Source: JAGRKR01 sp041397725 (GTDB lineage Bacteria; Pseudomonadota; Alphaproteobacteria; Rhizobiales; Hyphomicrobiaceae). Taken from it: a stretch of DNA of 64,000 nt. The notes under the pieces are model-generated. The model was given only the letters and a program-made list of their open reading frames with translations, had not been told where the DNA came from and did not search any database. Below are positions 45,067 through 54,082 of this stretch, piece by piece. Within the stretch, counting starts at the first letter, position 1. The number at the start of each line of letters is the position of its first letter. The position numbers and the translations under genes are program-made. The DNA lies in assembly GCA_041397725.1 (NCBI GenBank), contig JAWKVZ010000004.1, positions 1 through 64,000 of the forward strand. Reading direction: 5' to 3'.

Positions 45067-46620
45067 TCAGTAGCTGGTCGGCCAGGCCCGCATGAGGTGC
45101 TGGCCCACGCCGTTCGTCATGCGCAGTCGATGAATGTCGAGCATGCGGATGAGATAGTCGCGCGTATCCTCGGGCCGGATGACGTCCTGCACCGCGAAGA
45201 CCGAGGCCATGTCCCAGGGCTCGCTGTCCTTGCTCATCTGCGCGAACGCCTCGTCGTAGCCGGGGTCGCCGGGTGCGACCCCGTGCACGATCTTGACTGC
45301 GAACTGCGGGTCCATGAAGGACACCTCCGCCGTCGGCCAAGCCGCGACCTCGTCCGAGTTCTTGCCGCCACCCATGTTGAGGTAGGCCTGCCCATAGCTC
45401 TTGCGCACGATCACCGAGAGCTTCGGCACCGTGACGAGCGAGAGGGCATTCATGAAGTTCATGATTTTGCCGGGCGCCCGCTTGCGCTCGGCCTCGGTGC
45501 CGATGGCGAAGCCCGGCGTGTCGACGAACAGTACGATCGGGATGTTGAAGCTGTCGCAGAGCACGAGGAAGCTCGTCACCTTCTCGCAGGCGTCCGTGTC
45601 GAGCGCGCCGCCCTTGACCAGCGGATTGTTGGCGACGATGCCGACCGTATGGCCGTCGAGCCGCGCAAGACCGGTGACAGCCACCTTGCCGAAGCGGGCC
45701 TTGAGCTCGAAGAAGCTGTCCTTATCGACGACCGTGCGCACGATCTTGCGCATGTCGTAGACCTGCGTGCGCTTGGCCGGCAGGATCGAGGCGATGTCGG
45801 GCATGCCCTCGCCGGAGCCGGCAGGCACTGGTGCGACCGGTGGCGCCTCCTTGTGATGCTGCGGCATGTAGGAGAGGAAGCGCTTCAGCAGGTCGATCGC
45901 CTCCTCGTCGGTATCCGCTACGGCATCCGCGAGGCCCGTCACCTCGGCGTGCACACGCCAGCCGCCGAGCTCCTCGGGATCGACCTTGTCGCCCATCGCG
46001 AGCGAGGCGAGCATCGCGCTCGAGACCGCCAGCACGGAGCCCTTGCGGATGACGGCAAAGTCCGACAGCGCGGCGTACCAGGAGGCCGAGCCGAAAGAGA
46101 GCCCGAGCGTCGCCGAGGCCCAGGGCGTCTCGCGCATGCGCTGGTACTGCGCGCCGTCGTTGCCGAGCAGCGTGCCCATGCCGCGTGAGCCCATGTGATC
46201 GGGCATGCGGGCACCGGAAGACTCGCCGAGGAAGACGATCGGCAGCCCGCGCTGCGTCGCGACGCGCTTGATATGTCCCATCTTGCGACCATTGGTGCCG
46301 CCGGAGGAGGCGCCCATGACCGTGAAATCGTTGGACACGAGCGCAACCATGCGGCCGTCGACCTTGCCGAAGCCTGCGACCTTGCCGTCGGTCGGCGTCC
46401 GATCGCGGTCCTCGGGCCGGCTCGACGACGTGCCGAACAGCCCGGACTCCATGAAAGTCCCCGCATCGACCAGGCGGCCGACACGCTCCCGGGCATTGAG
46501 AACGCCCGTCTTGCGGCGGCGAGCGACCTTTTCCTCGCCCCCCATGCCGAGGGCCTTCTTGCGGCGGGCCTCGTAGGCCTCCATGAGGGCCGCGAGGCCC
46601 GACTTCTCGGTCGGCGTCAT
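45067..46620 (-). CDS. Acyl-CoA carboxylase carboxyltransferase subunit (second paralogue)
   Basis: This 517-residue protein has the full carboxyltransferase domain pair. LNARERVGRLVDAGTFMESG opens it. NDFTVMGASSGGTNGRKMGH, SFGSASWYAALSDFAVIRKG and FVDTPGFAIGTEAERKRAPG match the acyl-CoA and biotin pockets of the first paralogue in position. Sequence identity between the two looks moderate. The loop after the biotin site has the unusual PVAPVPAGSGEGMPDIASIL insertion. Its ATG overlaps the stop of the CoA-transferase gene by one base (TGATG) and it is 37 bp upstream of the biotin carboxylase. Substrate unknown. Confidence 0.9.
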   Translation of the reverse strand: MTPTEKSGLAALMEAYEARRKKALGMGGEEKVARRRKTGVLNARERVGRLVDAGTFMESGLFGTSSSRPEDRDRTPTDGKVAGFGKVDGRMVALVSNDFTVMGASSGGTNGRKMGHIKRVATQRGLPIVFLGESSGARMPDHMGSRGMGTLLGNDGAQYQRMRETPWASATLGLSFGSASWYAALSDFAVIRKGSVLAVSSAMLASLAMGDKVDPEELGGWRVHAEVTGLADAVADTDEEAIDLLKRFLSYMPQHHKEAPPVAPVPAGSGEGMPDIASILPAKRTQVYDMRKIVRTVVDKDSFFELKARFGKVAVTGLARLDGHTVGIVANNPLVKGGALDTDACEKVTSFLVLCDSFNIPIVLFVDTPGFAIGTEAERKRAPGKIMNFMNALSLVTVPKLSVIVRKSYGQAYLNMGGGKNSDEVAAWPTAEVSFMDPQFAVKIVHGVAPGDPGYDEAFAQMSKDSEPWDMASVFAVQDVIRPEDTRDYLIRMLDIHRLRMTNGVGQHLMRAWPTSY

Positions 46621-47864
46621 CAGGATTTGGCTCCCTTGGCTTTCTGTCGCGGGATCGGCTTGGTTGCGACGATGCCGTCACGCTCCAGGCGATCGAGCTC
46701 TGCGTCGTCGAGGCCGAGGATGTCTCCCAGCACGGCCCGTGTGTCGGCACCTGTCTCGTGGCCGGTGTGATGGACGCGGCCCGGCGTGGCCGAGAGGCGC
46801 GGGATGACCTCGGCCATGGTGACCGTGCCGAAGCTTGGATCTGGCACGGAGATGATGGCGCCGCGGGCCTTGTAGTGGGGATCGGCGAAGATGTCGGCCA
46901 TGGTAAAGATGCGCGCCACCGGCACGTCCGCCTCCAGCATCAGGGCCTCGATCTCCTTGCCGGTCTTGGTGCGCGTCCACTCGGAGATGATCTCGTCCAG
47001 CACGGCGTAATTCGTGGTGCGCGCCAGGAGCGTGGCGAAACGATCGTCGTCTCCGAGCTCCGGCTTGCCCATGGTCTTGGCGAGGCGACGGAAGATCGCG
47101 TCGGCCATCGCCGTGATGTGGATGTAGCCGCCGTCACTGGTGGGGTAGAGGTTGTTGGGGTCCGTGCCCGGCAGACGCGGCCCTTCACGGTTGGCTACGT
47201 GGCCGGTCTTCTCGTAGGCGGCGATCCACGTCTCCATGAAGTTGAAGGCGCACTCGAAGAGCGCGGCGTCGATGACCTGGCCGCGGCCCGTCGCATTGCG
47301 GGCAATGAGCGCCATGGCGGCGCCGTAGGCGGCATGCAGCCCGGTGATGTAGTCCGTCAGCGAGATGGCGACACGCGACGGCGGACGATCGGGGTCGCCC
47401 GTCAGATGACGCATGCCGCTGACCGCCTCGGCGATGACGCCGTAGCCCGGCCGCTTGCTGTAGGGCCCCGTCTGGCCGAAGCCGGACACGCGCACCATGA
47501 TCAGGCGCGGGTTCTCCTTCGACAGCTCCTCGTAGCCGAGGCCCCAGCGCTCGAGCGCTCCCGGACGGAAGTTCTCGACCACGATGTCGGAAGCGAGCGC
47601 CAGCCGGCGGATGAGCGCCTGGCCTTCCGGCTTGCGCATGTCGACGGAGATGTTCTTCTTGTTGCGGAAGATGCTGGCGGCATAGAGCGACTTGCCGTCC
47701 ACGTGCTTGCCCATGGCGCGCACGGGGTCGCCTTCGGCCATCTCGACCTTGATGACCTCGGCGCCGAAATCGGCGAGCATGCGCCCGCAAAACGGCCCGG
47801 CAACCGTCGAGCCGATCTCCAGCACGCGCACGCCGCGCAGTGGCGTCACCGCTTCGTTTGCCAC
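46620..47864 (-). CDS. Class III CoA-transferase (CaiB/BaiF family)
   Basis: This 414-residue protein transfers CoA between carboxylic acids. LRGVRVLEIGSTVAGPFCGR and MLADFGAEVIKVEM are the family opening. The catalytic Asp is expected in LFECAFNF-preceding QVIDAALFE, with LPGTDPNNLYPTSDGGYIHI following. The C-terminal PSFGTVTMAEVIPRLSATPG is also typical. GTG at 47864 follows GGGGAGGAG; the longer frame runs into the GntR gene. It is coupled to the carboxyltransferase downstream and immediately follows the GntR gene, so it probably activates the acid that the carboxylase then uses. Confidence 0.92.
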   Translation of the reverse strand: MANEAVTPLRGVRVLEIGSTVAGPFCGRMLADFGAEVIKVEMAEGDPVRAMGKHVDGKSLYAASIFRNKKNISVDMRKPEGQALIRRLALASDIVVENFRPGALERWGLGYEELSKENPRLIMVRVSGFGQTGPYSKRPGYGVIAEAVSGMRHLTGDPDRPPSRVAISLTDYITGLHAAYGAAMALIARNATGRGQVIDAALFECAFNFMETWIAAYEKTGHVANREGPRLPGTDPNNLYPTSDGGYIHITAMADAIFRRLAKTMGKPELGDDDRFATLLARTTNYAVLDEIISEWTRTKTGKEIEALMLEADVPVARIFTMADIFADPHYKARGAIISVPDPSFGTVTMAEVIPRLSATPGRVHHTGHETGADTRAVLGDILGLDDAELDRLERDGIVATKPIPRQKAKGAKS

Positions 47865-47887
47865 GGTCTTGCTCCTCCCCTCGTCCC

Positions 47888-48616
47888 TCAAAGCACGAAC
47901 TTCTGATAGCGCTGCAGGTAGGCCTTGGCGCTTCGCATGTTGGCCCGGCGCAGGCGCTCGGCCTCGGCCGCATCCCCGCGGCGCATGGCGGCGAGCACCG
48001 CCCGATGCTCGACGAGACCGACCTCGGCGCGCCCCGGCAGGATGATGATGCGGTGGATGACGACTTTCGTCTTCTCGAAGATGCTGTCGATCATCTGCGC
48101 GGCCACGGCGTTGTCGGCGGCAGCCGTGACGCGGGCCCGGAACATCTCGTAGCCGGCGATGTAGCGATCGAGCTCGCCGCTCTCCAGCAGCCGCTGCATG
48201 GGTCCGGCGAAAAAGTCGACGAGGTCCTGCCAGCTCTCTGCCGGGGCGTTCTCCGTCGCCTGGCGCGCCAGCAGCCCCTCGAGGACCTCGCGTACGTCGT
48301 AGAGCTGGTAGACCTGTGCCAGATCGAGGCGCGTGACGACGGCGCCGCGGTTCGGGATCCGCTCGATCAGGCCGCGGCTCTCGAGCGCGCTGAAGACCTC
48401 GCGGATGCGCGTGCGCGGCACGCCGAACTCCTCCGACAGCTCCTGCTCCTTGAGCTTGGCGCCGGGAGGAATGTCCTGGTTGGCGATGCGCGCTCTCAGG
48501 ATCTGCAGCACCTCGACGCCGCGCGCCTTGCCGGAAACGCGGGGGCGTGCAGCACGGGCCGGCGTCCGGCTGGCGCTGCGCTTGCGCGCGGGCATGGTCA
48601 CGACCTTGTCCGACAT
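47888..48616 (-). CDS. GntR-family regulator with FCD ligand domain
   Basis: This 242-residue protein has an N-terminal winged helix (about residues 30-95: IPPGAKLKEQELSEEFGVPR, then TRIREVFSALESRGLIERIP). The C-terminal all-helical FCD domain follows (about 100-235, VYQLYDVREVLEGLLARQA through HRAVLAAMRRGDAAEAERL). FCD regulators bind small carboxylates, usually with a metal. The head is basic (ARKRSASRTPARAARP). ATG at 48616 follows GGGAG. It sits inside the minus-strand run between the creatininase-like gene and the CoA-transferase gene (23 bp) and is the likely regulator of this pathway. Confidence 0.9.
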   Translation of the reverse strand: MSDKVVTMPARKRSASRTPARAARPRVSGKARGVEVLQILRARIANQDIPPGAKLKEQELSEEFGVPRTRIREVFSALESRGLIERIPNRGAVVTRLDLAQVYQLYDVREVLEGLLARQATENAPAESWQDLVDFFAGPMQRLLESGELDRYIAGYEMFRARVTAAADNAVAAQMIDSIFEKTKVVIHRIIILPGRAEVGLVEHRAVLAAMRRGDAAEAERLRRANMRSAKAYLQRYQKFVL

Positions 48617-48721
48617 CGAGGCTCCCGAAGTGGGCGGCATGGCGGGGCAGGAGCGACACACTAGCGCCCGTCGGCAAGATTGTGAACAATTTTGTTGCGC
48701 CGATCCGCAAGCCCCTCCGCG

Positions 48722-49468
48722 TCAGGCGCGGGCCGCTGCCAGGAGGTCCGCCAGCATCGCTTCCAGCAACGCCTCGCCCTTGGCCACTGTGGCCAGACCG
48801 GGCTCGCCGGTCGCCCCGCTCGGGCTGTAGTTGACCGCGTGTGGCTCGTTCGGCTGCAACGGCCCGGGCTCGTCGGTATCACCGAGGCCGGACCGCTCAG
48901 GCACACGCCCCAGCGCAACGCTCGATGAGGCCAGCGCCAGCATGATCGACGTCTCGATCTCGTCGGCGTGCCCACCCCGCGACGCCTGTTCGGACAGGCG
49001 CTGGCGCGCCAGGTCGAGGCGGGGGCCGGAATAGGCCGTGAGATGGCGAACCCGTCGCCGGTCGGCCTCCGGCAGGCGGGCGAGCGCTGCGGCGATCACG
49101 GGAATGCTGCTGATGCCGACATCGACCACGAGCACCCGTGCGGCCCCGTGTTGCAGAAGCCCGACGACGATCTCCTCGACCACCGCCCCGAACGTCGCGG
49201 GCATCAGCGACAGACTGCCCGCATAGGCGGTGAAGGCGGGATAGTGTCCGTAGGCGAGCGTCGGCCAGACCAAGCCGTCGAGCTCCCCGGCGAGACGCTC
49301 CGCCAGCCAGCGCGCCTGCATCTGATCGGTGCCCATCGGCAGGTGCAGGCCGTGCTCCTTCGCCCCGGCGCCAACGGGCAGGAGCGCCGGCGCGCCAGCG
49401 GCCAGGCGCCTGCCGACCTCGTCCCACGGGAGCTGCTCCACCCAGCGCGCGGGAACATCAACCGGCAT
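48722..49468 (-). CDS. Creatininase-family amidohydrolase
   Basis: This 248-residue metal-dependent hydrolase has the family motif GAKEHGLHLPMGTDQ (residues about 35-49: Glu38, His39 and Asp48 as metal ligands) and HADEIETSIML in the second half, the counterpart of the usual HAGExETS. WPTLAYGHYPAFTAYAGSLS matches the substrate region. Family members include creatinine amidohydrolase, formamide hydrolases of riboflavin and F420 synthesis, and MftE peptidases, so the reaction is not fixed. Its start overlaps the symporter gene by 11 bp, so the imported compound may be its substrate. Confidence 0.85.
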   Translation of the reverse strand: MPVDVPARWVEQLPWDEVGRRLAAGAPALLPVGAGAKEHGLHLPMGTDQMQARWLAERLAGELDGLVWPTLAYGHYPAFTAYAGSLSLMPATFGAVVEEIVVGLLQHGAARVLVVDVGISSIPVIAAALARLPEADRRRVRHLTAYSGPRLDLARQRLSEQASRGGHADEIETSIMLALASSSVALGRVPERSGLGDTDEPGPLQPNEPHAVNYSPSGATGEPGLATVAKGEALLEAMLADLLAAARA

Positions 49469-50834
49469 GGCGGCGCTCGATCAGCGCGCCGGCGAGATAG
49501 ATGACGACCGCCGCGGCGAGAGCCTTCAAGTATGGAACGCTCCAGTCCATGCCGTACTCCTTGGAGCCGATGAGCCAGACCAGCGCCCCCGTCGCCATCG
49601 CCGCGTAGGCCGCGAGCGGCCCGCCGACCCGCGTGAACATGCCCATGATCGTCACCACGAATATCCCGGCGGTCGCGAAGGCGGAGGCCTGCTCCACGAG
49701 ACTCGCGATGCTGGTCGAGCCGAGCGCCCAAACGTAGGCGACGATGCCGAGACCGGCAACGCACGTGCGCGTCAGCAGCAGCTTCCGCGACTCGGTGAGG
49801 CCAGGGTGCACGCGCTGGACGAGGTTGTGCGAGACCAGAGCAGCGGCGGCGAGCAGTGCCGAATCGACCGTCGAGAGGATTGCGGAAATGAGCGCGCCAG
49901 CGAACACGACATAGAGGATCGTCGGGAAATAGGCCTTGGCCAGGGCCGGGATGACCTGCTCGCCATCGCTGAGGCCGGGCACGAGATTCGGCCCCACCAG
50001 CCCGAGGAAGACCGGGACCAGCGCCACGAGAAAATAGACGAGGCCGCCGGTGCCGGCGGCAGCGCGCGCAACCTCCGGCGAGCGACAGGCGAGGATGCGC
50101 GAGATCAGCTCGATGGCGACGAGCGAGCCACAGATGGGGATTGCCCATTGTTCGATGAAGTCGAGTAGCGGCTGGTCCGGCGTCATCGGCTTCAGCCGCG
50201 CCGGATCGATGCTGGCCAGGCCTTGGGCCACGCCGCCAAGCTGGACGACAATGACCACGAAGACGGCCAGCAGACCGGCAATGATCACGCTGCCCTGCAA
50301 CAAGTCGGTATAGACGTCGGCGAGCAGCCCGCCGAGCATGGTGTAAGCGACCACGGCCACGGCCGCGAGGGTCATGGCCAGGGCGATGTCCATGCCGGCG
50401 GTCGTGCTCATGATCTGGCCAAAGCCGCGGATCTGGGCCGCAACCCAGATGACCGTGCCTGGAATGAGCAGCAGCGTCGCGGCCGTCTCGACACCGGGCG
50501 AGAAGCGCTGACGGAAGAAGTCGGCGAACGTTACGAGGCCTCGCCGCCAGAGCGGGCGGGCGAGCAGCAGCCCCATGATCACGATGGCCGCCGCATAGGC
50601 GAACGGCTCACCCTGTGCGCCCGCGAGCCCGTCCTTGTAGACCCGCCCGGCCGAGCCGAGCACGGTTTCGGCGCCGAACCAGGTGGCGAAGATGGAGAAG
50701 GCGGCCAGACCGACGCCGAGCTGACGACCTGCGAGAATGTAGTCCGTCTCGCTCTTGATGCGCCGGGAGACCCAGGCCCCGATGGCGAACTGCAACGCGA
50801 CATAAGCCGCCACGCCGATGACGATCGCATTCAC
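49458..50834 (-). CDS. Sodium:solute symporter family transporter
   Basis: This 458-residue inner-membrane protein has about thirteen helices with the LeuT/SSS fold. AYVALQFAIGAWVSRRIKSE and DYILAGRQLGVGLAAFSIFA with TWFGAETVLGSAGRVYKDGL are the typical opening. ALISAILSTVDSALLAAAAL carries the Na2-site Ser/Thr cluster of this family. It imports a solute with sodium. It is the first gene of the minus-strand run and overlaps the creatininase-family gene. Substrate unknown; candidates are amides, ureides or carboxylates, judged by neighbours only. Confidence 0.9.
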   Translation of the reverse strand: MNAIVIGVAAYVALQFAIGAWVSRRIKSETDYILAGRQLGVGLAAFSIFATWFGAETVLGSAGRVYKDGLAGAQGEPFAYAAAIVIMGLLLARPLWRRGLVTFADFFRQRFSPGVETAATLLLIPGTVIWVAAQIRGFGQIMSTTAGMDIALAMTLAAVAVVAYTMLGGLLADVYTDLLQGSVIIAGLLAVFVVIVVQLGGVAQGLASIDPARLKPMTPDQPLLDFIEQWAIPICGSLVAIELISRILACRSPEVARAAAGTGGLVYFLVALVPVFLGLVGPNLVPGLSDGEQVIPALAKAYFPTILYVVFAGALISAILSTVDSALLAAAALVSHNLVQRVHPGLTESRKLLLTRTCVAGLGIVAYVWALGSTSIASLVEQASAFATAGIFVVTIMGMFTRVGGPLAAYAAMATGALVWLIGSKEYGMDWSVPYLKALAAAVVIYLAGALIERRHAG

Positions 50835-51033
50835 GAGCCGCCCCTCCCCACTCGCGACGCCGGTCGGCGCGCCATCCTTTCAGGTCGACGCCGTCGCCGG
50901 CTTGCCACTGTTCGCTCACGATGATGACGTTATACTCCGAGCGCGCCTGCCTTCGACATGCCCCCGCAGCGACGACGCCGGACATGCCAGGGTAGCCTGT
51001 GGACCACCGGCTTCAAGCATCGAGACATCAGAC

Positions 51034-52860
51034 GTGCTCATCACCCTGCCGAAACGCCTCATCTCGATCCTCGTCGCGAGCGCCGTGGCGACGGCGCAGA
51101 TCGGTCCGACCGCGCCATCGGCATGGGCGGCTGGCGGCGAGCCGGCGGATTACGCGGCCTGTCAGGCGCAGGACGAAGCGGGCTTCCGGAGAGCCATCAC
51201 CGAGGTCACGCTGGCGGCGCTGACCAAGGGCCTGTCGAGCCTCGACTACAAGGCGCTGGTACGGGACCAGTGGCGCAGCACCAACATGGATCTCGTGATC
51301 GACAAGCAGGTCGACACCTCGATCGAGCAGGTGCGGGGCGAGGCGAGCTGGCTGTCGTTGTGGTCGTCGCTCGCCTCCAAGGACGCGGCCCAGAAGCTGG
51401 CCGTTGCCGTTTCCGAGCGCGTATTCCGGTCGGATGCCGTCAAGAACGCGCTCGAAGCGCTGGTGGTCGGCGCCGGCAAGGACATCGGCAAGAGCATCGA
51501 GCTCGCCACCATCGACGCATCTGGCCCGGCCATCGCCTGCGTGCGCGCCTTCCTCGGCAAGCGTTACGGCCCGACGGTCGCGGGCGTGGTCGGTGCCGAT
51601 GCGAGCCGTGAGTTCGAGATCAAGCCGGGCAGCGTCACGCCGAGCATCGGCACGGGCCGGGTCATCACCGAGGGGGCCGGCGGCATCGCCGGTGCGGTGG
51701 TCCTGATCGTCCGCCGGCAACTCGCGGGCATGGCCCAGCGCCTCGGCCAGCGCATCGTCGGCGCCGTGCTCGGCCGCATCGTGGCGACCGTCGCCGGCGG
51801 TGTCGGCCTCATCCTCATCGCCAAGGACATCTGGGATTTCCGGCACGGCGTCATGCCGATCATCTCCGACGAGCTCAAGTCCGAGACGACCAAGGAGAAG
51901 GTGCGCGACGAGATCGCCGTCGCCATGGCGGAGCAGATCCGCACCAACGTCAAGGAGATCGCCATCGCCACGGCCGAGCGGGTGGTGGAGGTCTGGCGCG
52001 AGTTCCGCCGCGCCCATGCCAAGGTCGTCGAGCTGACGGAGAAGCACGCGAGCTTCAAGGCCTTCCTCGACACGATCCGCCCCGAGCGCATGCCGCGGCT
52101 CGATGAGATCGTCGCGCTCGTACTGGCCAGCGAAGGCGAGAAGGGCGTGCTCGAGCGCGTCGCCAACGGCTCACTGCATCGGGCGGTCAACGCCCTGCCG
52201 GAGCCGGCGATCGTCATTGCCCGCGATACGCGCTCGCTGTCGCTCGCCCTTGCCTGGTCAGAGCTCGCCGGCACGCTCTTGGCCAAGGTCGTCGAGAACG
52301 ACGTGCATCGCCGCGCCAAGCCCGAGGACTTCACGCGCAGCGGCCTCATGCGCGTGCTCGCTCTCGACGACAAGCTGGCCATCTCGCGACTCGTGTCCAT
52401 GCGGCCGGCCGACCGCCAGCCACTCTACGAGCTCGAGACGCCGCGCCTCAGGACACTCGCACGCGGCCTCAACGAGCAGCAGTTGTCGAGCCTCGCCGGC
52501 TACCTGTCCAAGCTGAAGCCGGCGAACGCACAGCGCGTGCTGGCGGCCGTCGGCATGGACCCGGCAAAGATGCTCATCCTGTCGCGGCCGCTGGTTCGCG
52601 ATGCCATCCTGGCGAGCCGGGATCAGGCGGCGGCGCTCGACGTCGTGCTCAGGGTCTCGTCGGGCCTCGATATCGTCGAGCTCAACGAGAACTTCCGGCT
52701 CGTGCTGGACGGCAAGGTGAGCCCCATCCTGCTGTGGGAGAAGCATCCGGTCTCGCTGGTGATCGTGGCGGTGCTGGCCCTCGCGTTTCTGATGTTCCTC
52801 TGGCGCCTCGTCTTCGGACGGCGGACGCGCATCATCGTGCAGGCCCCGAACAAGGATTGA
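51034..52860 (+). CDS. Secreted or membrane-anchored protein of unknown function
   Basis: This 608-residue protein starts at GTG with a signal peptide (LPKRLISILVASAVATAQIG, cleavage near residue 32). A helical region follows (about 40-200). A glycine-rich hydrophobic stretch lies at about 215-265 (GAGGIAGAVVLIVRRQLAGM, then GRIVATVAGGVGLILIAKDI). A long Lys/Glu-rich helical region runs to about 570, and one C-terminal membrane helix (SLVIVAVLALAFLMFLWRLVFG) ends in a short basic tail. It would be a periplasmic protein held by its C-terminus. I do not recognise the family. The GTG lies 4 residues before the basic signal region; the frame is open from 50818 without conserved character. It is divergent from the symporter gene and followed by a YbjQ-like gene after 77 bp. 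Confidence 0.78.
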   Translation: MLITLPKRLISILVASAVATAQIGPTAPSAWAAGGEPADYAACQAQDEAGFRRAITEVTLAALTKGLSSLDYKALVRDQWRSTNMDLVIDKQVDTSIEQVRGEASWLSLWSSLASKDAAQKLAVAVSERVFRSDAVKNALEALVVGAGKDIGKSIELATIDASGPAIACVRAFLGKRYGPTVAGVVGADASREFEIKPGSVTPSIGTGRVITEGAGGIAGAVVLIVRRQLAGMAQRLGQRIVGAVLGRIVATVAGGVGLILIAKDIWDFRHGVMPIISDELKSETTKEKVRDEIAVAMAEQIRTNVKEIAIATAERVVEVWREFRRAHAKVVELTEKHASFKAFLDTIRPERMPRLDEIVALVLASEGEKGVLERVANGSLHRAVNALPEPAIVIARDTRSLSLALAWSELAGTLLAKVVENDVHRRAKPEDFTRSGLMRVLALDDKLAISRLVSMRPADRQPLYELETPRLRTLARGLNEQQLSSLAGYLSKLKPANAQRVLAAVGMDPAKMLILSRPLVRDAILASRDQAAALDVVLRVSSGLDIVELNENFRLVLDGKVSPILLWEKHPVSLVIVAVLALAFLMFLWRLVFGRRTRIIVQAPNKD

Positions 52861-52937
52861 ACACGGCGCGCGCGATACAGAAGGGGCCGCCCCCTTCGGA
52901 TCCCGCGCAGAGGCTACGAGTGCGGAGACACGAGGCC

Positions 52938-53249
52938 ATGATCCTCTCGACTTCAGACCAAGCCGACGACCGACCCATCCGGCGCGGCAACCTGCTGCAT
53001 GCCAACGCCATCAGCGGCGCAAACATCATCCGGGACATGCGGGAAGCCGTCACCAACACGATCGGCGGCCACATGACCCGCTACGAATCGCTGCTCGACA
53101 AGACGATCGACCGCGCGCTCCAGGAACTCACCCGACGCGCCGAGGCCCAGGGCTACGACGGACTCGTTGGTGTGCGCATCGTGCACCCGACCATCACCAC
53201 GGGGGCCATCGCCGTCGTCGTCTTCGGCACAGGCTTCAACTTTGCCTGA
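52938..53249 (+). CDS. YbjQ/UPF0145-like protein
   Basis: This 103-residue soluble protein resembles the YbjQ (heavy-metal-binding, DUF74) family. The residues ANIIRDMREAVTNTIGGHMT and YESLLDKTIDRALQELTRRA correspond to the long helical part of YbjQ. The AQGYDGLVGVRIVHPTI block followed by a hydrophobic strand is the typical end. The family forms pentamers; its role is unknown. ATG follows GGAGACACGAGG. It lies 77 bp after the 608-residue protein gene on the same strand and may be co-transcribed. Confidence 0.75.
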   Translation: MILSTSDQADDRPIRRGNLLHANAISGANIIRDMREAVTNTIGGHMTRYESLLDKTIDRALQELTRRAEAQGYDGLVGVRIVHPTITTGAIAVVVFGTGFNFA

Positions 53250-53497
53250 GGAGCTGTGCGTATACCCCTGGCGGGGCTGGTAACGCCGGGCCAAGCTGGT
53301 ATAAGGCGCAGCGCGTCGTGGCCTGATCTCGAGGTTGGGTCTTGTCCGTGACGGCGCCGGGGGCGCGGCACTGACAGGTGCCGAGCCCCGATAATGCGCG
53401 GGCACGCTGCCTGAGCGCGCAAGCCGCAGAACATTCGGCCGAAGGCACGCATGGACGTGTGCCCACAGCGGCAGGCCAAACGGGGGAGTCGACTACG

Positions 53498-53674
53498 ATG
53501 GGTCTCAAAGCACCGAGCATTCTGGTCTTTCTGCTCTCTGTCGTCATCGCGGTCTGTGCGCTCGTTGCGTTTCTGTTCAAGGCGCAGATTCCGCTGATTA
53601 CCGGCCGGGAGTTCCTGACACTGTTCTTCGCCTACCTGCTTCTGCTGCTCGGCACGGTGATGCGCGGCCTCTGA
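53498..53674 (+). CDS. Small membrane protein (two helices)
   Basis: This 58-residue protein has two hydrophobic helices (ILVFLLSVVIAVCALVAFLF and FLTLFFAYLLLLLGTVM) joined by a short loop containing ITGREF. GGGGGAG lies 10-15 bases before the ATG. The sequence bias (long run of L, V, F) supports a real product. No family is recognised, and the upstream frame has no protein character. Confidence 0.6.
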   Translation: MGLKAPSILVFLLSVVIAVCALVAFLFKAQIPLITGREFLTLFFAYLLLLLGTVMRGL

Positions 53675-54082
53675 CGGTTTCGCGTCGGCGTCGGCCACGG
53701 TCCTGACTGTCACGCTTCCTGAAGCGAGGCGTGATGGCACTGTTGGTTCGTCTTTTGGACCGGCGGGCCTGATTGCGCTGCCATGTCGCACGCCCTGCCT
53801 GGAACAATCGCCTGAAAACACGCTGGTTTTCGCGTCCACGCGGCTTTTCGTCGTCTGGCGCGGCCGCCGGCTATCAATCACTCTCACATTCGACAGGTGC
53901 CATAGTGGGACCGTTACAGGTCTCCGGATGATGCGTATTTCGGTTTCGGGTGTTTCGGTTCTTGCTGTGGGATGGCCCGGCATATCGTGACAGCGCCGGC
54001 GCTACTCGACGTATCGCGCAGCAGTATCGGACAAATGTGCATACGCTCCGGCCGCCGCGCCGGTGCCGCCAAGGAGGTGGCA
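53675..54082. other. Intergenic region upstream of a small membrane protein gene
   Basis: About 400 bp with no gene seen. It contains GCTTC-CT-GAAGC (53714-53725) within TCACGCTTCCTGAAGC (53710-53725), closely repeated upstream of bufA at 54370-54385. It also has three TTTCGG units at about 53938-53960. Promoters for the small downstream genes probably lie here. Confidence 0.4.

Noticed and set aside
46620..48710. 696-codon frame suggesting a fused regulator-CoA-transferase
   Set aside because: The first 282 codons are the wrong frame of the GntR gene; the GTG at 47864 with GGGGAGGAG is the real start.
53153..53983. 276-codon minus-strand frame over the small membrane protein gene
   Set aside because: Arg/Thr-rich product with no domain; it crosses intergenic DNA and runs antisense to two plus-strand genes with good start signals.
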